A DNA stretch of 64,000 bases from Gemmatimonadota bacterium (lineage in GTDB: Bacteria; Gemmatimonadota; Gemmatimonadetes; Gemmatimonadales; Gemmatimonadaceae), in the NCBI GenBank assembly GCA_016182795.1, contig JACPFW010000035.1, positions 1-64,000 of the forward strand, in the 5' to 3' direction. Every line of letters starts with the position of its first letter. The stretch's first letter is position 1. The notes beneath the pieces were generated by a model. It made no database searches, had not been told where the DNA came from, and saw nothing but the letters and a program-made list of their open reading frames with translations. Positions 17,791 to 25,813 of this stretch are shown piece after piece. A program made the translations under genes and the position numbers.

Positions 17791-17894
17791 TTGCCGATGT
17801 GTGGGCCACGTGCTACGCTCAATCGAAGGAGGCTCTGGCGCCGATGCCATAGCCGGGGCGATCGACCGCCCTCTTTCGCCCCACCCCGTTTATC

Positions 17895-18980
17895 GTGTCG
17901 ACGCGCCAGACTCCCATCACGCAGCGCACTGCGCGCAGGAATTCGGCAGGCGAGTTTCTCGCGCCGCTCGGTCGGCTCTACCTCTGGTTCCCATCGGAGC
18001 AGGCGATGGCCCGCGTGGCCGGCCTGCTGAGCCAGCAGACGCTCGATTTTGAATCGGCAGACGTGGATTCCGTCGTCGTCGACGTCGAATGGTCGGTGCT
18101 GCGCGAGATTGTCGGGCCCATTCGGCGCCTGCTGACCCACGGCGAAGCGGATGACACGCGGGTGCTGTACAAGCCCGCCGGCGGCTCGCTCTCGATCCGC
18201 GACTTTCCGGCCGTCAAGTCGTACGCGCAGTTCGCGCTCGTCAGTCAGAGCACCTGGCTGCGCGACCTGCTCGACAGCCGGCGGTACACGAGTGTGCTCC
18301 AGCCCATCGTCCACGCACGGGATACGGGAACGGTCTACGCCCGCGAGGCGCTGCTGCGCGGCGCTGAGCGCGACGGCGGAGTCGTGCACGCGCAGTACAT
18401 GTTCGAAGTGGCGCGCGGATGCGGCATGCTCGCCGATCTCGATCTGGCGGCACGCGACTCGGCGATCGACACGATGGCCCGGGCCGGGCATCAGGAATCG
18501 CTCTTCCTGAACCTGACGCCCAGTGCCATCGATGATCCGCTGGCCGCGCTCGAGCACACCGTGGCGCAGATCGACCGGCTGCGGCTGCCGCACGAACGCG
18601 TGGTGTTCGAGGTGGTGGAGAGTGAGCACGCCCCCGACATCGTGCATCTGCGCGGCCTGCTCGCCACGTATCGCGAGGCCGGCTTCCGCGTGGCGCTCGA
18701 CGACGTCGGCGCCGGCTACTCGTCGCTGAACCGCGTGCACCAGCTGCGCCCCGACTTCATTAAGCTCGACATGGACCTGATGCGCGGCGTCGATCGCGAT
18801 CCGTACAAGGCGCTCATCGCCCGCAAGACGATTGAGATCGCCACCGAGCTGGGCATCGCGACCATCGCCGAAGGCGTCGAGACCGAGGGCGAACTGGGGT
18901 GGGCGCAGTCGCACGGCGCCGCCTTCATTCAGGGGTACGCCACCGGCCGCCCCAGCGAACCCGTCTTCGGCCAGACCTAG
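17895..18980 (+). CDS. EAL-domain cyclic-di-GMP phosphodiesterase
   Basis: This 361-residue cytoplasmic protein likely hydrolyses cyclic-di-GMP. An N-terminal domain of about 120 residues has no family I recognise. The EAL domain follows with a complete catalytic set: EALLRG (Glu151), LFLNLTP, VVFEVVESE, ALDDVGAGYSS, DFIKLDMDL, IAEGVETEGE and IQGYATG. All metal- and lysine-ligand positions that are usually tested look present, so it is probably active. No GGDEF domain is attached and no cyclase gene is nearby. The start ATG at 17895 has only weak upstream Shine-Dalgarno character. Confidence 0.9.
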   Translation: MSTRQTPITQRTARRNSAGEFLAPLGRLYLWFPSEQAMARVAGLLSQQTLDFESADVDSVVVDVEWSVLREIVGPIRRLLTHGEADDTRVLYKPAGGSLSIRDFPAVKSYAQFALVSQSTWLRDLLDSRRYTSVLQPIVHARDTGTVYAREALLRGAERDGGVVHAQYMFEVARGCGMLADLDLAARDSAIDTMARAGHQESLFLNLTPSAIDDPLAALEHTVAQIDRLRLPHERVVFEVVESEHAPDIVHLRGLLATYREAGFRVALDDVGAGYSSLNRVHQLRPDFIKLDMDLMRGVDRDPYKALIARKTIEIATELGIATIAEGVETEGELGWAQSHGAAFIQGYATGRPSEPVFGQT

Positions 18981-19042
18981 CCGGGCGAAACCTGCCCCCC
19001 GGGGCGGGCCGTAGGGAGACTACCTTCAGTCGGAGTTGCGCC

Positions 19043-19258
19043 ATGTTTGCCCTGCTTGGCCGCCTGCTCGTGCTGCGCCCGCTCTTCGGCATCGCCGTGC
19101 TCGGAATTCCCGTGCTGGCGCTCATCGCCATTGGGCTGAGCGTCGTGATCGCCATCAAGCTGCTGCTGTTCGTGGTGGTGCCCATCATGCTCGTGGTCTG
19201 GCTCATGAAGACGGTCTTCAAGCCGCACGACGATTTGGCCCCGCCGCCAGCGGAATAG
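19043..19258 (+). CDS. Small membrane protein with two membrane helices
   Basis: This 71-residue protein is almost entirely hydrophobic: VLRPLFGIAVLGIPVLALIA and SVVIAIKLLLFVVVPIMLVV form a helical hairpin, then a short charged tail with PHDDLAPPPAE. The ATG at 19043 follows CGGAGTTGCGCC, a modest ribosome-binding site. No function is known. It lies 62 bases after the EAL gene on the same strand. Confidence 0.6.
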   Translation: MFALLGRLLVLRPLFGIAVLGIPVLALIAIGLSVVIAIKLLLFVVVPIMLVVWLMKTVFKPHDDLAPPPAE

Positions 19259-19342
19259 GCCGCGCCGGCGCGGCGGGCCGGCCCGCTCGAGGGCCGGCCG
19301 CCCTTGATACCGGCGGCGCGCGCGGCCACCTTGCCGACGCCC

Positions 19343-19837
19343 ATGACCGCGCGCCTCCCCCTCGCCGCTCTCGTGCTGTCGTGCGTCGCCATCGGCGGCG
19401 CATATGCGCTGGCGTTCCTGCCGGGCGGCGCGCCGCCGTGGGCGGCGTGGGGACTCATCCTCGGCAGCGCGGGCGCGCTCGCGGCGATGATGGCGCTTGG
19501 CGCCACCCGCAACGGTCGGCTTCGCCCCGTGGCGCTCGTTGCCTGTCTGCTCACGTTTGGCGTCGTGGTCATCGCATTCGGCGCCGCGCTGCTGCTGCCG
19601 GCCGATGAAGGGCCCGGCGCGCGGCTGCTGCTCGGACTTCCCCTGCGCACGGCGATCGTGTTGTACGGCGTCGGTCTCGTGCCGTTGCTGTTCCTGCCGC
19701 TGGCGTACGCGGCGTCGTTCGACGCCGACACGCTGAACGAAGACGATCTCGATCGCGTGCGCCGCGCGGCGCGAGAGCGGGAGGCGATGCGTGGACGCCG
19801 CGCCGATGCGGACGCACCGCCGGGGCACACGCCGTGA
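19343..19837 (+). CDS. Four-helix membrane protein coupled to a sodium/solute symporter
   Basis: This 164-residue protein has about four membrane segments followed by a charged C-terminal tail (EDDLDRVRRAAREREAMRG). I do not recognise the family. Its TGA stop overlaps the GTG start of the symporter gene as GTGA, so the two are very probably translated together. Some SSS transporters have a small membrane subunit encoded just upstream (DUF485 or DUF4212 types), but this sequence does not show their signatures. A subunit role is therefore inference from position. The ATG at 19343 is preferred; one at 19304 would add 13 residues. Confidence 0.7.
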   Translation: MTARLPLAALVLSCVAIGGAYALAFLPGGAPPWAAWGLILGSAGALAAMMALGATRNGRLRPVALVACLLTFGVVVIAFGAALLLPADEGPGARLLLGLPLRTAIVLYGVGLVPLLFLPLAYAASFDADTLNEDDLDRVRRAAREREAMRGRRADADAPPGHTP

Positions 19838-21348
19838 GCGCGTCGTTTCTCCTCGCTGAGGCGGCACCGCCTGCCGCGCTGCGCCAGCCGGCGATCATTG
19901 GTGTGGCGCTGCTGTATTTCACCGCCGTCGCGCTCATTGGCGCCTGGGCCTCGCGGCGCACGCGCAGCGCGCGTGACTTCTTTGTCGCCGGTCAGGGCAT
20001 CGGCATTGTGACGCTCGCCGTCGCCGCGATGGCCTCCACGCTCTCCGGCTTCGCGTTCATCGGCGGCCCTGGGCTGGTCTACTCCGCCGGCACCGGCGCG
20101 GTGTTCATCGTGCTCTCGGCGTCGATCACCAACACCATGGGGGCCTGGGTGCTGGCGCGGCGCATGCGACTGCTCGGCGAGGCGCGCGGGCTGATCACCG
20201 TGCCCGATGCCATTGGCGCGCGCTTCCGCTCCCCGGCAGCGCAGGGGCTCAGTGCGGTCGCGCTGCTCGTGGCCGTCGTCGGCTACATGGCGAGCAACTT
20301 TCTGGCGCTCGGTCTCGTGATTGATGCGATGTTCGGCACCGGACTCGCGCTCGGCATCTGGCTGGCGATGCTCGTGACGCTGTCGTACACCGCGGCTGGC
20401 GGCATCCTCGCCGGCGTGTACACCGATCTGTTCGAGGGCGCGGTCAAGACTGTCGCGTCGGTGACGGTGTTCTACTTCGTGCTGCGCGCCGGCGGCGGGC
20501 TCGACGGAATCTCGCGCGCCATCACGGCCGTGGACGCCACGTTTCTTGGCCCGTGGGGCAAGATGCCGGCGCTGTCGGCGCTGTCGCTCTTCTTCGTGTT
20601 CGGTCTCGGTGCGCTCGGCCAGCCGCACGTCGCGCACAAGTTCTACATGCTGCGCGATCCGCGGCGGCTTAAGTGGTATCCGCTGTTGATGAGCGCCGCG
20701 ATGGCGCTGACCCTGCTCCTCTACGTGGGCGTCGGTCTCGTGATGCGCGCCAAGGTGGCGGACGGCGCGCTGCCGGCGCTCGCCCGCGCCGACGACGCCA
20801 CGCCGGCTTTCGTGCTCGGTTTCACGCCCAGCGTGGTGGCCGGCCTCGTCTTCGCCGGCGTCATCGCCGCCGGCATGAGCACCGTCAACTCGTTCATGAA
20901 TATCGGCGCCGCGGCCATCACGCACGACCTGCCGCGCGCGCTCGGCCGGCGCGTGGGCGACGAACTGCGCTGGGGGCGCGTGTGGACGATCGTGCTGTCG
21001 CTGGCGGCGGTGGTGCTCGCCCAACTGCCGGGGGCGGTTGTCGCCTTCCTCGGCATCTTCGGCTTCGGGCTCTTCGCGGCGACGCTCGTACCGTCGCTCG
21101 CCATCGGCCTCAACTGGAAGGGTGCGACGCGCGAAGGCGCCATCGCTTCCATCGCCACGGGCCTCGTGCTGACGCTCACGCTCGAGACGTGTGCGTTCCT
21201 GAAGCTGTTCACGCTCCCCGCCGGCGTCACGATCAGCGGGCTGTCGCTCGTGCTTTCCGTGCTCGTCTTCTTCGCGGTGTCGAGGCTCACCCGCGCGCGC
21301 GCGGCGGCGCAGCTCGACGACGATGTGCGGGTGGTGATGGAGGTGTAA
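19834..21348 (+). CDS. Sodium/solute symporter (SSS family)
   Basis: This is a 504-residue protein with about 13 membrane helices. The family couples sodium entry to uptake of solutes such as proline, pantothenate, sugars or acetate; the substrate here is not clear. Recognisable SSS features are the early TRSARDFFVAGQGIG (unwound helix region), ASTLSGFAFIGGPGLVYSAG and the later FAGVIAAGMSTVNSFMN sodium-site helix. The GTG start overlaps the stop of the preceding small membrane gene by 4 bases. A second SSS gene lies at 30340-31764 but is only moderately similar. Confidence 0.9.
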   Translation: MSASFLLAEAAPPAALRQPAIIGVALLYFTAVALIGAWASRRTRSARDFFVAGQGIGIVTLAVAAMASTLSGFAFIGGPGLVYSAGTGAVFIVLSASITNTMGAWVLARRMRLLGEARGLITVPDAIGARFRSPAAQGLSAVALLVAVVGYMASNFLALGLVIDAMFGTGLALGIWLAMLVTLSYTAAGGILAGVYTDLFEGAVKTVASVTVFYFVLRAGGGLDGISRAITAVDATFLGPWGKMPALSALSLFFVFGLGALGQPHVAHKFYMLRDPRRLKWYPLLMSAAMALTLLLYVGVGLVMRAKVADGALPALARADDATPAFVLGFTPSVVAGLVFAGVIAAGMSTVNSFMNIGAAAITHDLPRALGRRVGDELRWGRVWTIVLSLAAVVLAQLPGAVVAFLGIFGFGLFAATLVPSLAIGLNWKGATREGAIASIATGLVLTLTLETCAFLKLFTLPAGVTISGLSLVLSVLVFFAVSRLTRARAAAQLDDDVRVVMEV

Positions 21349-21454
21349 GCGCCGCCGGGCATGCGCCAACGCGCCGTTACGACCTCACCGGCTACTTGCA
21401 CCCTCAGCCAGAACCACGTAGGGTGGTAATAGGGGCCGCCACATCACGGGCGGG

Positions 21455-21471
21455 CCCTCCTGTGCGGGAGG
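21455..21471 (+). promoter_or_regulatory. Hairpin that contains the ribosome-binding site of the lipoprotein gene
   Basis: CCCTCC (21455-21460) pairs perfectly with GGGAGG (21466-21471) around a 5-base loop. GGGAGG is the Shine-Dalgarno sequence, 4 bases before the ATG at 21476. The hairpin would hide it from the ribosome, suggesting control at translation. That effect is inferred. Confidence 0.5.
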
Positions 21472-21475
21472 TTCT

Positions 21476-22078
21476 ATGCGGCGTTGGCGATTCGTCCTTG
21501 CGATGCTCGTCGCGGGTATCGCTGGCTGCTCGTTGCCCTTCATTGGCGGCAAGTCTCACACGGTAACGCCGGCGGTGCCAGCGGCCACCGCCGTGCCTGC
21601 CGCCCCCGCCGCACCTCCAATCGTTCAAGTGCGCGGCTTCTGGCGGTCATCCGTCGTGTCGGTCGTGGCTTGGGACCTCGAGGATGCACAGTTCGGCCTG
21701 CGAACCGAGGTCAGTCGAACCGGACGACTGGTCGGCGGCGCCCGGCTCGGCGACCACAGCGTTTACATCACGCCTTTCTTTGCGTGGTACCTCGGCGGCT
21801 TCAGGCACGCGTACATCGTGCCGGGAAGGCCACTGCTGCCGGTTGGCGGCAACGATATCTATGCATGCTTTTACGGCGTGCACTGCTCGCCGATGGCGAT
21901 GGTCGGCGTCCGTGTGCCAGACTCGCTGCTGCGGGCCAATCGTGACAGTCTTGTCGTGACGTTCGTTCCCGCGTCACAAGATCCGTGGACGATCACCCTG
22001 CGAAGAGAGTTGATCACGGCGTACCTGACGGCGGTCGATTCCGTCGTCGCCGAGCGGCAGAAGGTCAGTGCGCGGTAA
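21476..22078 (+). CDS. Lipoprotein of unknown function
   Basis: This 200-residue protein starts MRRWRFVLAMLVAGIAGCS, a clear lipoprotein signal with the lipobox Cys at residue 18. A Pro/Ala-rich linker follows (about residues 30-48), then a beta-rich domain from GFWRSSVVSVVAWDLED to the end with two cysteines in ACFYGVHC that may form a disulfide. I recognise no family. It ends 9 bases from the convergent acyl-CoA dehydrogenase gene. Confidence 0.7.
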   Translation: MRRWRFVLAMLVAGIAGCSLPFIGGKSHTVTPAVPAATAVPAAPAAPPIVQVRGFWRSSVVSVVAWDLEDAQFGLRTEVSRTGRLVGGARLGDHSVYITPFFAWYLGGFRHAYIVPGRPLLPVGGNDIYACFYGVHCSPMAMVGVRVPDSLLRANRDSLVVTFVPASQDPWTITLRRELITAYLTAVDSVVAERQKVSAR

Positions 22079-22087
22079 CGCCTCCGA

Positions 22088-23257
22088 CTACTTCAGCACC
22101 GCCTTCGCGATCGTCTGCAGCTGCATGTTGCTGGTCCCCTCGTAGATCGCGCCGATCTTGGCGTCGCGGTAGAACTTCTCCACCGGATAGTCCTTGGTGT
22201 ACCCGGCGCCGCCCAGCAGTTCGACGGCGAGCGACGTCACCTGCTGGCAGACCTGCGAGGCGTACAGTTTGGCCATCGCGCCGGTGACGGCGATATCCAT
22301 CCCCGTCTCCTTCTGGCGGGTGGCGTTGTAGACCATCAGCCGCGCCGCCTCGAGTTCGGTGGCCGCCTGCGCCACCTGGAACTGGATCCCCTGGAACTCG
22401 GCGAGTGCCTTGCCGAACTGCTTGCGTTCCTTGAGGTACGCCACGGCGGCGTCGAGCGCCCCCTGTGCATTGCCGATCATCTGCGCGCCAATGCCGATAC
22501 GCCCCTCATTGAGCGTCTCGATGGCGATCTTGTACCCCTGGCCCACCGGGCCGAGCACGTTGGCGGCGGGCACCGGCACGTTGTCGAGGATCAGTTCGCA
22601 GGTGCTGGAGGCGCGGATGCCGAGCTTGTCCTCCTTCTTACCCACCGAGAAGCCGGTGAAGCCGCGCTCGACGATGAAGGCGGTGATGCCCTTGTAGCCC
22701 TTCTCCGGCGCCGCGTTGGCGAAAACGATGAAGAACTCGGCTTCGGCGCCGTTGGTGATCCACAGCTTGCGGCCGTTTAGCACCCAGGAGCCGTCGCCCT
22801 GCGCCGTCGCGCGCGTCTGCAGCGCAAAGGCATCGCTTCCGGATACGGCCTCGGAGAGGGCATACGCCCCCACCATGTCGGTGCAGAGGCGCGGCAAATA
22901 GCGCGCCTTCTGGTCGTCGCTGGCGTATGTGAGCATCGGGTAGAGCACGAGCGTGTTCTGCACGTCCACCATGATCGCCGCCGCGGCGTCAGCCTTGCTG
23001 ATCTCCTCGACGGCGATGGTCACCATCATCAGGTTGCCGCCGGCGCCACCGTACTGCTCGGGCACCTGAATGCCCATCAGCCCCAGCTCGAAGTACTTGG
23101 GAATGAGCGTCGGGTCGAGCTTGGCCGCGCGCTCCATCTCCTGCACGCGCGGGCGGACCTCGCCGTTCGTGAAATCGGCGACGGCCTCGCGGAATGCGAG
23201 TTCGTCGTCGGTGAGCGTCGTCAGCGGGGGGCGCTGAGAGGAGAAGTCGTTGGTCAT
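22088..23257 (-). CDS. Acyl-CoA dehydrogenase
   Basis: This 389-residue flavoenzyme introduces a double bond into acyl-CoA during fatty or branched-chain acid breakdown. It has the standard length and domain order: N-terminal helical domain, central beta domain with YALSEAVSGSDAFAL and WITNGAEAEFFIVFA, and C-terminal helical domain with GAGYTKDYPVEKFYRDAKI. The catalytic Glu is in IYEGTSNMQ, the placement found in short-chain and medium-chain enzymes. The ATG at 23257 starts MTNDFSSQRPP. No electron-transfer flavoprotein gene is adjacent. Confidence 0.95.
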   Translation of the reverse strand: MTNDFSSQRPPLTTLTDDELAFREAVADFTNGEVRPRVQEMERAAKLDPTLIPKYFELGLMGIQVPEQYGGAGGNLMMVTIAVEEISKADAAAAIMVDVQNTLVLYPMLTYASDDQKARYLPRLCTDMVGAYALSEAVSGSDAFALQTRATAQGDGSWVLNGRKLWITNGAEAEFFIVFANAAPEKGYKGITAFIVERGFTGFSVGKKEDKLGIRASSTCELILDNVPVPAANVLGPVGQGYKIAIETLNEGRIGIGAQMIGNAQGALDAAVAYLKERKQFGKALAEFQGIQFQVAQAATELEAARLMVYNATRQKETGMDIAVTGAMAKLYASQVCQQVTSLAVELLGGAGYTKDYPVEKFYRDAKIGAIYEGTSNMQLQTIAKAVLK

Positions 23258-23324
23258 CCCAATAAGCTAACGTCGGCGGGGGAGCACGCCCAAGTGGAGC
23301 CGTGCTCCGCGCGACGGCGCCCCG

Positions 23325-24407
23325 CTACCGGTGCATCCGCACGGGCGTCCGTCGGTTGCCGAACGCCCCGCGGTATGCGCCAAACCGCCCGGCGATCGCG
23401 GCGTGGCAATCCGGGCACGTTCCCCCTGCCGTGACGCGGTACGTGACGATGTCATACCAGTCACGGACGATGAGCGGCGCGTGGCACCGCGGGCAGGACG
23501 TCGTGCCACCATCGCGGTCGTGGACGTTGCCGGTGTAGACGTACTCCAGCCCCGCCTGCCGGGCGATGGAACGCGCTCGGGTCAACGTCGATGGCGGCGT
23601 GGGCGGCACATCCATCATCCGCCAATCCGGATGAAAGGATGAAAAGTGCAGCGGGGTGTCGGCCCCCAATTCGCGCCCGATCCATTCGCTCATCGCCGCG
23701 ATCTCGGCGTCGGAATCGTTGTGGCCGGGAATCACCAGCGTGGTGAGCTCCACCCACACCTTGGTGTCGCGCTTGAGATACACAAGGGTGTCGAGCACCG
23801 GCTGAAGGTGCCCGCCGGTGAGCGTGTGGTAGAACGACTCGGTGAACGCCTTGAGGTCGACATTGGCGGCGTCCATCGTCGCGTAGAACTCGCGGCGCGG
23901 CGCGTCGCAGATGTAGCCGGCCGTCACCGCCACGGTCTTGAGACCGGCCGCGTGGCACGCGTCGGCCACGTCCATGGCGTACTCGGCGAAGATCACCGGA
24001 TCGTTGTAGGTGAACGCCACGCTGTCGCATCCCGCGCGCTTGGCCGCCGCGGCGATCTCGTTTGGCATCGCCCGGTCCACGAGCGTGTCGGTCTCGCGTG
24101 ACTTCGAGATGTCCCAGTTCTGGCAGAACTTGCAGGCGAGGTTGCAGCCCGCCGTGCCAAACGAGAAGACCGACGAACCGGGGAAGAAGTGGCTAAGTGG
24201 CTTCTTCTCGATCGGGTCCACACAGAAGCCGGAAGACCGGCCGTACGTCGTGAGCTCCATCACGCCGTCCTGCATGCGGCGCACAAAGCACATCCCGCGT
24301 TGGCCCTCGTGCAGTCGGCAGGCGCGCGGGCAGAGGTCGCACTGAATGCGGCCGTCGTCCAGCGCGTGCCACCAGCGCGCGGGGTAGCGCGATTCGGCGC
24401 TGATCAT
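23325..24407 (-). CDS. amrS: AmmeMemoRadiSam system radical SAM enzyme
   Basis: This 360-residue protein is a radical SAM enzyme with the 4Fe-4S motif CNLACKFC (Cys88, Cys92, Cys95). An N-terminal Cys cluster (CDLCPRAC, GMC at residues 23-40) is typical of the AmrS family, which is named for its co-occurrence with AMMECR1 and Memo. The C terminus adds two CPxC pairs (CPRC and CPDC), probably a zinc ribbon. The substrate of this family is not established. Its ATG overlaps the TGA of the Memo-AMMECR1 fusion gene by 4 bases (24404-24407), so the two are made together. Confidence 0.92.
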   Translation of the reverse strand: MISAESRYPARWWHALDDGRIQCDLCPRACRLHEGQRGMCFVRRMQDGVMELTTYGRSSGFCVDPIEKKPLSHFFPGSSVFSFGTAGCNLACKFCQNWDISKSRETDTLVDRAMPNEIAAAAKRAGCDSVAFTYNDPVIFAEYAMDVADACHAAGLKTVAVTAGYICDAPRREFYATMDAANVDLKAFTESFYHTLTGGHLQPVLDTLVYLKRDTKVWVELTTLVIPGHNDSDAEIAAMSEWIGRELGADTPLHFSSFHPDWRMMDVPPTPPSTLTRARSIARQAGLEYVYTGNVHDRDGGTTSCPRCHAPLIVRDWYDIVTYRVTAGGTCPDCHAAIAGRFGAYRGAFGNRRTPVRMHR

Positions 24408-25774
24408 GCGCCGGGCTCCTCGAACTTCGTGACGGTGAATCGGGAGAGCTTCACGCCGGGGGCCCAGAAGTTCGCGGACAGGCCGGCCTTCTCCTTCAGG
24501 TGCGCGAGGAACAGCCGGGGCTGCGGCAGCTGCTCCCAGACCTGCGGCAGATAGACGCTGCGATGCCGGCCGTGCTCGAAGATCAGGCCGTCCACGTGCG
24601 GTCGCAGCGCCGCGATCGCGTCGGCTTCGCTCGCCACGACCATCGGCTCTGGCGGCGACAGCACGGAGACTTCGACGCGCACTTCGTCGAGCTCCGTGCG
24701 GCGCAGCGGCCGGAAGCGAGGATCCTGGAATGCGGCGGCCACGGCGTTCTCCTGCACATCCTCGCCCAGCGGACGGCGTGCCTCAATGGAGCCGATGCAG
24801 CCGCACAACGCGCCGCGCCGAGTGAGTGTGACGAACGTCGCACCCGGCTCGGCGAGCCAGTGCGCCTCCGGCACGGGCGGCGCGTCGAGGCCGAATGACG
24901 CGGCAATCGCCGAGCGGGCGAGTCCAAGCAGTATCGTGCCCTGTGCCTCGATCGACGGCATGGGATCGGGGACCACGGCGGCGTCCGGCACGAATGCAAT
25001 CGACGCGTAGCCCACCACGCGGTCCGCATCGCCGGCGGTCTGGCTGGAGTTGCGCACGTCGAGCGCCACCGCGCGCAGACCGTGCCGATGCGCCGTGAGC
25101 AGGAGGCCGTTGATGGGCGTGGCGCCGCACGCCTGGCGATGCCCGAGGTGGTGGTTGAGCGCCAGGATATCGGTGACCGTCCGCTGGTCGGCGTCACGCG
25201 CCCGCTGGTCGGTGAGATAATGCGACAGGTCGGAGCTGATGACGATCAGCGTCTCGTCACCGCCCCACACGACGTCGAGCACGTCGGCCACTTCCTCGGC
25301 GCTCGACTCGCCCACCACCAGTGGTACGAGCGCAAAATCACCGAGCACGCGCTGGAGGAACGGGAGCTGCACCTCGAGCGAATGCTCGGGCGCGTGCGCC
25401 GCGGCGCTGCGGACGACGAACGGCGAGGCGTCGAGCAAGTGCATGGCCTCCGCGTCGAGCGGGATCTCGCCGAGCGGCGTGCGGAATCGGTCGGCCTTGG
25501 GGAGCGCGAGGCCGCGCACTTCCACGTAATGCGCGGGGCCCAGCAGCACGACGCGGCTGATGCGGCCGCGCAGCGGCGCGAGCCGAGCATACGCGCTGGC
25601 CGCAATCGGGCCGGAGTACACGTACCCCGCGTGCGGCACGATGAGCGCCTTGGGCGCCTGCGTCAGCGCGGCGCCTTCGGGATGCGCAAGCAGGTCGGTC
25701 ACGTCGCGCTCGAGCACGGCGGCGCCGCCCGGATAGAACGTGCCCGCAACGGCGGGTGGGCGAACGATGGTCAT
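24404..25774 (-). CDS. Memo and AMMECR1 fusion protein (AmmeMemoRadiSam proteins B and A)
   Basis: This 456-residue protein joins two domains that are separate in many genomes. Residues 1-265 are the Memo (AmmeMemoRadiSam B) domain, related to extradiol dioxygenases, with VPHAGYVYSGPIAA, LLGPAHY and SSDLSHYLT, each carrying likely metal-binding His. Residues 285-450 are the AMMECR1 (A) domain with LTRRGALCGCIGSIE and DPRFRPLRRTELDEVRVEVSVL. The two domains plus the overlapping radical SAM gene complete the three-part set. Fusion supports a physical complex. The reaction carried out by the system is unknown. Confidence 0.93.
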   Translation of the reverse strand: MTIVRPPAVAGTFYPGGAAVLERDVTDLLAHPEGAALTQAPKALIVPHAGYVYSGPIAASAYARLAPLRGRISRVVLLGPAHYVEVRGLALPKADRFRTPLGEIPLDAEAMHLLDASPFVVRSAAAHAPEHSLEVQLPFLQRVLGDFALVPLVVGESSAEEVADVLDVVWGGDETLIVISSDLSHYLTDQRARDADQRTVTDILALNHHLGHRQACGATPINGLLLTAHRHGLRAVALDVRNSSQTAGDADRVVGYASIAFVPDAAVVPDPMPSIEAQGTILLGLARSAIAASFGLDAPPVPEAHWLAEPGATFVTLTRRGALCGCIGSIEARRPLGEDVQENAVAAAFQDPRFRPLRRTELDEVRVEVSVLSPPEPMVVASEADAIAALRPHVDGLIFEHGRHRSVYLPQVWEQLPQPRLFLAHLKEKAGLSANFWAPGVKLSRFTVTKFEEPGA

Positions 25775-25813
25775 ACGCCAAGCCCTCCCACTTCAGTCCG
25801 ACGTCTGGTCCTG

